From contig VCJN01000195.1 in assembly GCA_006384855.1 (NCBI GenBank), positions 124,001-188,000 on the forward strand: 64,000 nt of DNA, read 5' to 3'. The translations under genes were made by a program, and so were the position numbers. The notes beneath the pieces were generated by a model. That model made no database searches, had not been told where the DNA came from, and was given only the letters and a program-made list of their open reading frames with translations. This DNA is from Tetraselmis striata. Lineage: Eukaryota; Chlorophyta; Chlorodendrophyceae; Chlorodendrales; Chlorodendraceae. Of this stretch, positions 35,746 to 45,190 are shown one piece after another; position 1 is the stretch's first letter; the number at the start of each line of letters is the position of its first letter.

Positions 35746-36075
35746 TGGCAAAACCAGACTCAACTTGAAATGATCTAAACTAGTTTATGGGGTTCCTCCC
35801 TTGACCTAACCGCTTTTCAGCTACAAGTGCTGCTCAGTGGTACGGGAACTAGGCACTGTCGTTGCGCCCTTTTTGGGTGCAGCACGAGTCGACATAAAAG
35901 CAGCCATAACAGCTGAGCCTGCCATCTTCCAGTTTTCGCTGCGTTCCACGCAGCGCCCCCCCCTGACTCCGTTTTCCCTCCACTCTTTCGCTAAACCATC
36001 CTGCCAATTTCGGCTCTTGACCCTGTAAAACAGCCTGCGCGACTTTTTTGGCAAAACCAGACTCAACTTGAAATG
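35746..36075 (+). repeat. B1-A2-B2 3' terminus of YR element 1
   Basis: B1 35,746-35,771, A2 35,772-35,955, then about 93 bp found only here and in the matching part of element 2, then B2 36,049-36,075. A2 begins directly where B1 ends. Confidence 0.85.
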
Positions 36076-36243
36076 GCATATCCTCTCCGTATACAGGTAC
36101 AGCAATCGTCGCGCGTATGACGCTTCGATCGTATGGCGCCCCCGCTTGAGTTTGGGCGGGTGCAGCCGGGCTGCGGGACCAGCTCCTCGGCGCATCATGT
36201 GGCGATTGGACAATGACAATACGCGACGGCGACGTTGTCTACT

Positions 36244-36291
36244 ATCCCCCCTCCCCCCCCCTCCTCCCCCCCCCCCCCCTCCCCCCCCGCC
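36244..36291. repeat. poly-C tracts upstream of sulfotransferase copy 1
   Basis: Interrupted C runs about 230 bp before the start codon. The corresponding place in copy 2 (48,470-48,490) has a much shorter run. Confidence 0.85.
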
Positions 36292-36520
36292 ACCAGCGCG
36301 GAGGTTCTGTCGGTGGACTACCGTAGCATAGAGGTTATCCGAGACGCAAGCAGCTTTATCCACCCGACAGGTGGCCTACTGCGAGCGGCGTGACGCCTGT
36401 GCGGTGCACGCCCGCTTTCACTTGACTGCACGTTGTTCTCGAGTGGAGTTTGCTGCCGGGCTCTTGGAGACTGGGGGATCTGAGCGGCAGTGGCGCGAGG
36501 CTACCGCCGCCGGGATCGTC

Positions 36521-38020
36521 ATGACCGGCGAAGTGATAGGCGACCCGCGCCCCTCTCGACGCCGCTCTCTTGGCGCGTCGTGGTTCCTGTTCACCGCCGC
36601 CCTCACGCTACTCCAGGTCGCGGTACCGGAAGCGGCAGCCCGCCCGGAATCGCGCAGCCGGAGGCTCCTGTCGGCGGAGGACGGTTACACCTGGAATGGA
36701 GTGCTTCCGCGGACGGGGTTGCAGGCGCCGAGGCCTGTGCCAGTCGGCACGCACTACGCCTTCGTGCACATCCCCAAGGCAGCAGGTGCGCGTTTGGAGA
36801 GCCGGGGGGGGGGGGGGGGGGTTCATTTTGCGGGAGGGGATGGGCCGGAGCGGTCTGTAGGGCCGAGTTTGGTGTCGCATCATCCTGCAAATTCGCAAAG
36901 ACTTCACGCCGAGGCATGGAGGCCTCAGGTGTTGGCTTTTCTCCGATTATATGATGAGGAGGGCGGGCAATTGTGCGAGGGATATAGCAACATATGCCAA
37001 TTGTCAGCTTCGTCCTTCCCCGGGTTCCCTCCAGCTTTGCCCGTCAAGAGAAAGCAGGATGATTTCACCCGCGGTGATGCGCACGTTGCTGCAGGTGCTT
37101 CTTTTCAGAAAGACTGCGCCAACTGGATGCCGGTCGGCGTGACTCTAAAGGGCAATCGCGAGGCGCTGCTCACAGACACGGCGGTTCGCTATCCCGCCGC
37201 ACCGATGGTCGCATTTTTCCGGCACCCCTGGAGGCACATTCTCTCGCAGTTCATGGAGTGCGAGTTCTCCCCATGGGGGCAGAGTGTGACGGCTGCCCAC
37301 CCGCGCTGGCGGGAGATCGTGCCTCCGCATGTTGGCAGCATCGGGCATAGCAGCCCCTACGTGGGCTTCCACCGCTGGCTGCAATACTTCCAGGAGCCGC
37401 ACTCCGACACAGCTGAGTTTGCTGACCCCAGAGCCTTCACGTTCGACTGCTACAACCCCTGGAACCTGCAAGCACGCTACATGACCTCTGTGGACTCCAA
37501 AGCAGGCCGCAGAACAATCGAAGACCGGTATGCCCACGCTGTGTGGGACAAGAGCGAGAAGCGGCCACCACTGGCCAGCGCGATTGAGGCCGCTAAGCAA
37601 CTGTCCTTCCTGGGCATCTCTGACCTCTACCAGCCGAGCTTGTGCCTGTTCCGATTCCACACCACCGGCGCGTTGCCGCATGAGTGCGGCTGCGGCGCGG
37701 AGCCTGCTGGGCAACTCCACCCGTCGAATGTGACGCATGACAACCACGGAGTGCCGCCACACAGCCTGGATGACCTGCCGCTGCACGTGCTTCGCGACAT
37801 GGGCCGGCTGGTGGAAATCGATGCGCGGCTGTACCTGGCTGCGCTGGAAATGTTCGAGCTGCGGGCGCGGGAGGCGGCGACGGCAACAGGCGTGGACGTG
37901 CTGTGCCAGGGGCAGGTGGCGGAGCTCCGGGACGAGGTGCGCGCGCTGCTGGCCCTCTCCAGAAGGCGCGGTGCGGCGAGGGCGGAGACCGCTGAGGTCC
38001 TCCCCAGTGGCGAGTTATGA
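36521..38020 (+). CDS. Golgi-type sulfotransferase, copy 1
   Basis: Two exons, 36521-36785 and 37095-38020, encode 396 residues. The start is the first ATG; the frame is open upstream but has no other ATG near. A signal anchor (WFLFTAALTLLQVAV, residues about 20-35) predicts a type II Golgi membrane protein. FVHIPKAAG-ASF is the 5'-phosphosulfate-binding loop and is split by the intron after the first G of the Gly codon. FFRHPWRHILSQF, about 45 residues later, is the 3'-phosphate-binding Arg-Ser motif. Such enzymes move sulfate from PAPS to a carbohydrate; the acceptor is unknown. The intron (309 bp, donor GTGCGC, acceptor GCTGCAG) has a G run near its donor. It happens to be a multiple of three without stops, so retention would leave the frame open. 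Copy 2 differs at roughly 5 percent of residues. Confidence 0.85.
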   Translation: MTGEVIGDPRPSRRRSLGASWFLFTAALTLLQVAVPEAAARPESRSRRLLSAEDGYTWNGVLPRTGLQAPRPVPVGTHYAFVHIPKAAGARLESRGGGGGVHFAGGDGPERSVGPSLVSHHPANSQRLHAEAWRPQVLAFLRLYDEEGGQLCEGYSNICQLSASSFPGFPPALPVKRKQDDFTRGDAHVAAGASFQKDCANWMPVGVTLKGNREALLTDTAVRYPAAPMVAFFRHPWRHILSQFMECEFSPWGQSVTAAHPRWREIVPPHVGSIGHSSPYVGFHRWLQYFQEPHSDTAEFADPRAFTFDCYNPWNLQARYMTSVDSKAGRRTIEDRYAHAVWDKSEKRPPLASAIEAAKQLSFLGISDLYQPSLCLFRFHTTGALPHECGCGAEPAGQLHPSNVTHDNHGVPPHSLDDLPLHVLRDMGRLVEIDARLYLAALEMFELRAREAATATGVDVLCQGQVAELRDEVRALLALSRRRGAARAETAEVLPSGEL

Positions 38021-38041
38021 ATGCTCAGCGGTGCTCAGCAG

Positions 38042-38107
38042 TAGTTTGGCCCCGCAGCCATTAATGGTGGCTTCGTAGTGCACCCGGCCGCACTACGAGG
38101 TCGAGGT

Positions 38108-38141
<34 letters not shown>

Positions 38142-38271
38142 CAGCAGCAGCCACGGTAAAATGTAGGCAGCCACGGGGGCGCACAATGAACATAATGTGG
38201 CTGAGGGGCATCACCCCATGGATGCATCATGGATTCATGCCCTGTAAATATGCGGCTCTCGTGGAAGCATA
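38042..38271. other. spacer with (GA)n microsatellite
   Basis: Contains an uninterrupted GA run at about 38,108-38,139 and a short tail (CGCACAATGAACATAATG) shared with the dispersed repeat at 26,250 and 42,085. No gene seen. Confidence 0.7.
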
Positions 38272-40491
38272 GTGGGTGCGAATAAGTGCAACAGGAGCAT
38301 CAGTCAAAGCACTCGCGGGCAGGGCGTCAGCGTCTGCAATGTGCTGCTGGCCGCGCTGCCGGGCGGCAAAGTACAACAGACAAGTGATCCGCACGGTCGC
38401 AACTACAGCAAAAAAAATACGCGGGCACCCAACTCCCAACTGCAACGCCCATCCCACCTGCTCCTGACCGGCCTCCCCGCCAGCACAAACGATGCCGCCC
38501 ACATGGCCGTACAGCTCGGCGACCTACTGGTGGCCCAACATCAAGCGATGGACGAAGAGTCTCGCGGCCGCACTGTGACGAATCTGATCCGCACCCTCAG
38601 CCCCAAAGTCGGAGTCCAAATTCTACCAGCAGACAACCGGGTGGTGACACACCGCTCCCCCAGCCCGCCGCCCCGCTGACCCAGCCGGATCGAGTGGCAC
38701 CACGGTCCCCACTACCACTAAGTCCGTCATCTTGCTACTGGCCCGCCGAGAAACAGCCGCTAGCGTTCTGCTGACCCAATGGGCAGGAGGGAGCACAGCG
38801 ATCCTCGACCGACAGGGCCGTCGCTGCTCCGTCCACCCGCCTGCTCGGAGCGCCGCACCTCGACGACATCGAGCCACCGATACACCAGGTTTGGCTCCGC
38901 TCCCCCTCATTCCGGGGGCATACTAGATAGGCTGGCATGCGGCAAAACCTGGCGGAGGGCCTCTTCCCGGCGTACGACCAACCCCAACCCGGCGAAGCGG
39001 CGGTAGACCAACCGGCGGCAACGCAAGCAGACTCGCTAGCACGCGCCGGCGTGAGTGCTTGGGCCGAGTACGAGGCCGACCTACATGCAGAGGACGTCGT
39101 TATATGCCCCCCGAACCGCACCCTATTGGCCCTCCTAGAGGTCGGCGAGGTGTGGAAGGCCCGCCGCTCGGCCGACTCGGTGCGATTTGGACTCCTTGAT
39201 CCCGAAGCGGCGCGCCGACTACAGGATGGGTGCCGCGACCCAGTACTGGCGCTGCCGTTCGGCGACCCATACGCAGGGCCGAGCGGGAATCCAGGTCACC
39301 GTCGAACACAGTGAAGAACGCGAGGACCCGCTGCCCACCCCACACATGGGCGTGCTACCCCCGGCATTCTCCAAGCATTTCTTCCGATGCACACTGACAG
39401 CTAGAGCGATCTGCACCGGCTCCCTAGCCATCCAGGAGCTGCCAAGGGTCGAGAAGCTAGCAGAGGCCATCGAAGCCACCATCAGCCAGCGTATCAACAC
39501 GCCCCCGGAGCTGTTGCAAGCCCAGTGGCTGACGGACACCATGATGGCTGCTAGCGTCGACATACAAGCAACAACACCACACCGAGCCGAAACTGTTACG
39601 CGTGGGAGACGACAACCTTTGCGCCATCTCCCTCGGCAAATAGGACGAGGAGTTCGCGGATACCCTGCGCCTGGCAATGGCCCTTACCACTCCCGTCGCA
39701 TTACTGCGGGCGGTACACCTCCGCACCATCGTCATCTACCACACGGAGCCTGAGCTCGATTTCTCGGAACTACTCATACACCCCTTTAGCCAGATGGTCC
39801 GGGAGGCGGGAGAACTCGGAGGCAACACGGGCCAGAACCAGCTCCGACGCACGACGATAGGCATGCGTAAGAAGGCTCGGAAGACCCCTCCAGCATCCCT
39901 CGCCCTCCGGGCCGAACAACGCCCGGTCTACACTCTCACCCTGCAGCTGGACGCCCACCACGACCACATCATCATCGGTAGCACCCGCGCAACTGAAAGC
40001 ACATAGCAGTAGCGTAAGACAGTCTCGACGGCGAGCGGGAAGATCAAGGCCACGCCAGCTCCGGCGCCGGCCGAGGGGCGACCAATGGGCACAACGCCAA
40101 CACCACAACCAGCCGGCCCAGCCCAACTGACCCTAACAACGACCCCAGCAGCCCGGGCCGGACCTCAGGTCAACGACACTCACCCCTTGGGTTCGAGCAC
40201 GTGATACCGAGGCAAGGGGCGGTCGCTACTGCCGTCGCAGCCATCGACCGGCGCCGAACAACACCGGAGCCCGCCCCCCGGAGCAGCCCACCCAGCACCC
40301 GCGTCTACAGCGCCACAGCCCAGACGGCGAACGCTATGACAGGAGTCAGGACAGCCGAAGAGGACAAACTACCGAACTACGAAGAGAACGACAGCACCAT
40401 GGATGTGGATACCGCCCATCGCGGAGCAGCGGAGGAGGTACAAGGTATGGTCGACGTTTGCTTCGATCCCCCGCAGCGCTCTCTAGCGTAG
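38272..40491 (+). pseudogene. decayed unknown coding region, possibly a retroelement gag
   Basis: Successive plus-strand frames (38,272-38,679; 38,937-39,314; 39,187-39,753; 39,677-40,006; 40,201-40,491) read as one broken protein-like sequence rich in Ala, Arg and Pro, with frame changes between them. The piece with NLIRTLSPK (about 38,580) reappears as a homologous stretch near 42,920, and CGCGGGCACCC-ACTCCCA occurs at 38,424 and 42,740. So this is a repeated element. I recognise no domain, and the gag idea rests only on repetition and composition. Confidence 0.35.
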
Positions 40492-41570
40492 CGCACATTC
40501 CGCGAGAGCACACTTGACGGCACCACAGAAAGACATGTCGAGCTTCAACATCTCACCGCCGAGACCGCCGAGCTGCTTGCCCAGTCTTCACCGGTCAGCC
40601 AGCATGCGCACGCGGCCGAACTCATCGCCCGACTCACAGCGGAGCCACATCGCCTGCGTAACCCCCAACGTCACTCGATCCAGCTCGAGCAACGCCCTCG
40701 CCAGCCCCTTCCGACAGGCGAGGGTACGGTAGCCGCACCTGGCAAGCACAAGAAGAAGCAGCCTCGGGGTCACCCGCAACCGCAGCAGGAGCAAGCCGTG
40801 CCTCTCGGGCACTTGTGACTCCGACAACGAGTGTGAGACTGACGACGAAAAAGCCCACCAATCCGGCAGCTCACACCAGTAACGGCCGCGCGATCCACCG
40901 CCGCGACAAGCCGACCAGCCGACCCAAGAACACCGGCCGCTACTAATAAGCCTTGCGACCGGTGTTGCTACTATATGATATGCTTTCACACAATTATGAC
41001 AGTACCCGTACATGAATTACTTTTAGCAGCCCCCCGTACCAGGGTGCTGCCCAGCGGCGCCAGTAGGCGCTACCGGGACCACGAGTATCTCCCATAGGGC
41101 TTCCCGGTCGTCGCACGATCCGAGGGCCCGCCACAACCGGCCACCCCACTCAGCCCCTGCCGCACCCAACCGGGCACAGGTCTTAGGGGTTACCAACGCC
41201 CACCACGTGGTGGTGGCGGTGGTGCCGCCTGAGTTGCCGTTCCCATGATCCTTCGCTCATGGTGGGCCGCTGGCTGCTGGCGGCGGGCGCCACATAATGC
41301 GAAACATACACACCCAAAAATTTAAGTTGAACACGGAAAACACTTGCCTGCAAAATCGGCGGTAATCCAGCGAAGCGTCGATTTTTCGGCGGTGAGCTTT
41401 ATTGCCGTATAGGTACCCGTATAGTGCAGCGGATCGGGCCTGTGGGTGCATGACTAAAGCGCTTATCTACTGGCATGTACTACTAAGTACTATGTAATCC
41501 ACCCACCCGCCGCCCGCCCACGGTCCTTAATTACACAGCCGTCCGATTACGATCTCACGGTTGGGAGGCT
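40492..41570. other. no gene seen
   Basis: GC-rich sequence with short overlapping frames. The segment ACTTTTAGCAGCCCCCCGTA near 41,025 resembles one near 32,110. Confidence 0.5.
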
Positions 41571-41815
41571 ATGAGTACTGGTACTCGCTACTCGTTGTTT
41601 GTAATGGAAAAGAAACTCTGGTACTTCAAAGCGCTGGCAATGCGAACGCTCGGTGATGGTACTGGTACTCGTTACTCGCTGCTGGTACTGCTGGTATTGG
41701 TACTTGTACTCGCTACTCGCTGCTGGCAATGGAAAAAAAAACTCTGGTACTTCAAAGCGCTGGCAATGCAAACGCTCGCTGCTGGTAGCGCTACTTCAAA
41801 GCGCTGGCGTTGCAA
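41571..41815. repeat. irregular tandem repeats of TGGTACT and a 60-bp unit
   Basis: The stretch AAACTCTGGTACTTCAAAGC, then GCTGGCAATG, occurs twice and a shorter version a third time. They are separated by runs of TACTCG and TGCTGGTA. Confidence 0.8.
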
Positions 41816-41954
41816 TTCATGGAAGTGTAGGCCAGTGATATATAACCCGTTCTTATTTAAAAATTTTCTGAAAAATCGACGCATCGCTACTTCAACTGTC
41901 AAGTTACTTCATACCAAATATGCGTATTAGGTTCTCCATCCCAGTACATGCGTC

Positions 41955-42100
41955 AAAAGGAAGGAACATGTGGGTCTAAATAATCCGTGCGCAAACTGTA
42001 CGCCACCAGTCGCCAAACCGATTGCTGCCATGTAGGCTTATATCCTCATCTTCCCCGAGTTAGCCGGCCCTAGTGGTCGCACAATGAACGCGATGGGGCA
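41955..42100 (+). repeat. dispersed repeat, copy 2 of 2
   Basis: About 135 bp aligned with 26,118-26,250, with many substitutions and small indels. Confidence 0.7.
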
Positions 42101-42324
42101 TCGTGGACATATACACATACATCTTGCATTGGTGAAAGGCTATGTCTTGCTATATGTTACATCATATATACGCGGTATACAACTTCTCACTTTCCAGCCG
42201 GCCCTGGACACCGGGCAAAGTACTGCGTATGTACTAAATCCGGGCGAGCCGGCGCGGCTCTACTAGTGATGATAGTATACTCCTGTGAAACGGTGGTCAG
42301 ACCGACGACCGGACGACCCACCAC

Positions 42325-42775
42325 CAGGCCAACTACCGGCCAGCGCCCACAGAGGCGTGAAGAGCAAGCTCCACATGAGACCATCACTGCAGCCACCATG
42401 GACATCATCAGACCCGAGGAGCGACAGAAGGCCGCGGTCGGCGCCATTCTCGATGCGCCGCGCGGCGGCATGACCCAAGCCCCCCCAAAATCCGAACAAC
42501 CATCGCTGCAAAAACATCGCAGGCACCCGACTCCGACTTGTTGCCCGCCCCCGGCCAACTGCCGGCCAGCGCCCACAGAGGCGTGAAGAGCAGGCTCCAC
42601 AGGAGACCACCACTACAACCAACATTCACATTAAAAAACAGACCCGAGGAGCAACATGAGGCCGCGGTCGGATCCACTATCGGTGCGCTGCACAGCGGCA
42701 GAGCCCAACCCCAGATTCGAACAACCTTTGCCGCGAAAAATTCGCGGGCACCCGACTCCCATCTGCTGTCCGCCG
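42325..42775 (+). repeat. two tandem units of about 224 bp in gag-like DNA
   Basis: Units 42,328-42,552 and 42,553-42,775 each begin CCAACT-CCGGCCAGCGCCCA, then CAGAGGCGTGAAGAGCA. They contain CAGACCCGAGGAGC and end with a CGCAGGCACCCGACTCC-like phrase. They lie at the start of the second copy of the decayed region seen at 38.3-40.5 kb. Confidence 0.8.
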
Positions 42776-43660
42776 TCTCCTCCGCATTTTGAACCGCCAG
42801 TCCCGCAGCCCCCAATCGATCCCCCCCATGGTGCCGACGGTGCCACACAAGTCGCGCCATGCTATTCAGCGATATGGCGACCCGCAAGCGTGTGATGGGA
42901 ATCGACCTGCGCCGCAGCTGTATGTTTCGGGATCTGATCCGTACCCTCGGCCCCAAGCTCGGGATACACACATCAACTCACGACGTCCGGGCGGTGAGAT
43001 CGGTGCAACAGTAGGGCGGAGGTCGCCGAGTGACGAGCGCGGGACCCGACGCGCCCCTCTGCCGAATGCCGCCGCTCCGGCAGGGGTGAGCAGAGCTGGA
43101 CTCACCACTAACACGGGATCCGACGCGAAATTCGTCGCAGCCATTACCATGCATCTACATGGGCGGGAGAGGATGGCGACTATTCACCAACCGGCGCCGA
43201 CTACAACCGATCAGTCAGCGATGCACCATGGCCAGCTCCCCCGGGAGCTCCCGCCACCACCAACTCGCCAGCTACAAGCGGCCCACTTCCCAGCCGCGGC
43301 AGCCCCTCAAGACACTGAGATATATGACGACGACCCGCCACGCTAAGTCGATCAGCCAGCGACAAGCATCGATTCAGCCCCGCACCCCGAGCCGGCTCTA
43401 TCGGCCGAAGCCCAAGCCCCCACCGCGACGGGAGAGGCCTCGGAGGCCACCACCCCCCTCGAGCATACCTCCACAACCAAGACACCAGCCCCGGCGTCCC
43501 GCCTGGCCCAGCTCGCGGCCGATGCCCACCGCCTCCGTCGCCCCCCGCGCCGGACGATCCCCTTGCAGCAGCCGAAGGTGGGCTGTCTGCTGATATTCTT
43601 CGCCGGCAAGGCGCCCAACCCCAACCCGGACGCACTCCCGCGACTATCAGCGCCGCAACC
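42776..43660 (+). pseudogene. second copy of the decayed repeated coding region
   Basis: Contains the counterpart (about 42,925-42,965) of the NLIRTLSPK stretch at 38,580, in a broken frame. The remainder is Pro- and Arg-rich with frames on both strands. No domain recognised. Confidence 0.3.
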
Positions 43661-44427
43661 CAAGAACTACGGACGTTTTTAGCCGATACGCCCGGAATTG
43701 CATGTTTTCGAATTTACCCGCACTTTCCCCCCGCAAGCAATATAGACAGTATATCGCCCGACCCGCGGGCTTGGTACAGGCACCAGCCAATAAAGTCATC
43801 CTGCCAATAAACGCAATATACTGTGCCAAAAATATTAGAGATGGAGGGCATTGAAGGCCCCACCCCACCAAGCTAGCCGGCTGAGCGGCATATAAATACT
43901 GAGCACCATGCAGTTGTTCCGGTTAGTTCCCCTCCCCCATCACACCGAAGTAGCAGCAGGCGGGACGCCTCTGGTTGCCTTAGCGCGCATGCTGAGCTAT
44001 GTATGGGATGGGTCTGACTTAGGTAGGGACAACATGGAGGCGCTGCTGTCTTAGCTATAGGCCGCGGGACGGAGGAGGGGCTAAGAAACATAGGAGGATG
44101 GCCGGTAGCTTGACCTGTGATAATACTTCGTGTTCCCCACTGTGGTTGGAGAAAGCATGCCCTCAGAGTAACTCAGTCTCAGCCAGTGGATGCAGCAGAC
44201 TATCAGGTGCTATAAATTTCAATTTTAATTTACGCGGTATACATCTAGGGTTATCCAGGGTCAATTTCTATGCTCTAATATGAAAACATGCGAAGTGATA
44301 TTCGGCATCGCGAGCCCATGACCGCGCTCGGCGCGTGCGCTCTAAAAAGTCAGCGATGCCCGCCCGGTGGTGCTCGCCGGAAAGACGGAAATTGTCGCTC
44401 GAGAATAAAATCGCGAAAACGCCATAT
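43661..44427. other. no gene seen
   Basis: Short frames only. The boundary of segmental duplication copy 2 lies at its end. Confidence 0.5.
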
Positions 44428-44667
44428 AAGGGCACAGTACATAGGGTCATAGTGTGGCTTTAAGTCCGCGCCGCTAAGTCCGCGCGAAGTCCACGCACCG
44501 TGGTTTGCGCGCAGCGCACCCGGCTATTTCCTGGTACCATGAAATGTGCCGACGGCGAATCGAAGTAAGGACTTCCTTAACCTGCGCACGGGCGTGCGCG
44601 CGTACGAAGAGAGCGCCGCTTTTAAAAACGCTCAAGCCGCAGCCCGAAAGTAACAATGATCAATGTT

Positions 44668-45129
44668 TTTATATTACATCAGGGCTTTCACAAATGCGCA
44701 CTACAAACAAAACTAACAGCAACTATGAAAGGTTGCCAGCAAAAGAGAGACATAAGCCTGAAACCAAGGTCGAGCAGGAGGACAGGGTGCCAAGAACCAA
44801 GAAGGAGCCAAGGGAACCACGAAGTGGCTTAGCTGCCATGAACCAAAGGGACCCCCGCCCCGGGGTAGGCTACCCGCGGCAAGGACGCTTGCAGCCAATG
44901 ACCCGGGTCATAGCAACACATGCCGACGAGCGACGCGACGCAGGCGCAAGAGCACCATCACGTGCCGCACGCGCGGCCGCGACCCCGCCAAGAACGTTGT
45001 CTGCATGTGCCATGTTGATGAGCAAGGAGAAACGGCGGCGCCACGCAGACAAGAGCTGGCCGATTTTTTGGCTAGTGTGTGTGTGGCTAGCTTTCGCGAG
45101 CTCCACCAAGAAAGCCTCAGCGTGCGGGG
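44668..45129. mobile_element. 462-bp insertion with imperfect 11-bp target duplication
   Basis: Absent from copy 1 of the duplication, where ATGATCATTGTTAGCGCTAC is continuous. Here it is flanked by TGATCAATGTT (44,657-44,667) and TGATCACTGTT (45,130-45,140). The insert starts with TTTATATTACATCAGGGCTT, related to a repeat near 17,840. It encodes nothing recognisable, and its class is unknown. Confidence 0.6.
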
Positions 45130-45190
45130 TGATCACTGTTACATACCTTTATTGTTTTGTTGTACCTACCCGGTATCGAACGGCTTGCTG

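Larger units (their letters stand above)
32849..36075 (+). mobile_element. split-direct-repeat tyrosine-recombinase element with gag-like ORF, no reverse transcriptase
   Basis: Terminal structure is A1 (32,849-33,035), internal genes, B1 (35,746-35,771), A2 (35,772-35,955) and B2 (36,049-36,075), the split direct repeat layout known from Ngaro-like and other YR retroelements. A1 and A2 are nearly identical and end in a perfect hairpin, CGCTGCGT-TCC-ACGCAGCG. B1 and B2 both read TGGCAAAACCAGACTCAACT, then TGAAA. Inside are a gag-like ORF and a tyrosine recombinase only about 40 bp from it where drawn, so no RT-RNase H fits. No target duplication is seen, as expected for YR integration, and copy 2 of the segmental duplication gives the empty site near 48,258. 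The internal genes carry stops and frameshifts, so this copy is inactive. Confidence 0.8.
32140..38041 (+). repeat. segmental duplication, copy 1
   Basis: Shares with 44,428-50,388, in the same order: the block from GGTCATAGTGTGGCT through GCCGCAGCCCGAAAGTAAC, the block GGTATCGAACGGCTTGCTG, the block AAAACCGGTTCATTA and GACGCCTGTA, and the sulfotransferase gene from CGCGCGTATGACGCTTCGAT to CGAGTTATGAATGCTCAGCG. Copy 1 carries a YR element at 32,849-36,075 that copy 2 lacks. Confidence 0.85.

Noticed and set aside
32849..36075. Ordinary LTR retrotransposon
   Set aside because: There is no target duplication, integrase, protease or RT. The repeats are arranged A1...B1-A2-B2, and the enzyme is a tyrosine recombinase.
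36371..36520. N-terminal extension of the sulfotransferases
   Set aside because: The open frame continues upstream in both copies, but neither has an ATG there. The ATG at 36,521 (48,721) is followed directly by a good signal anchor.
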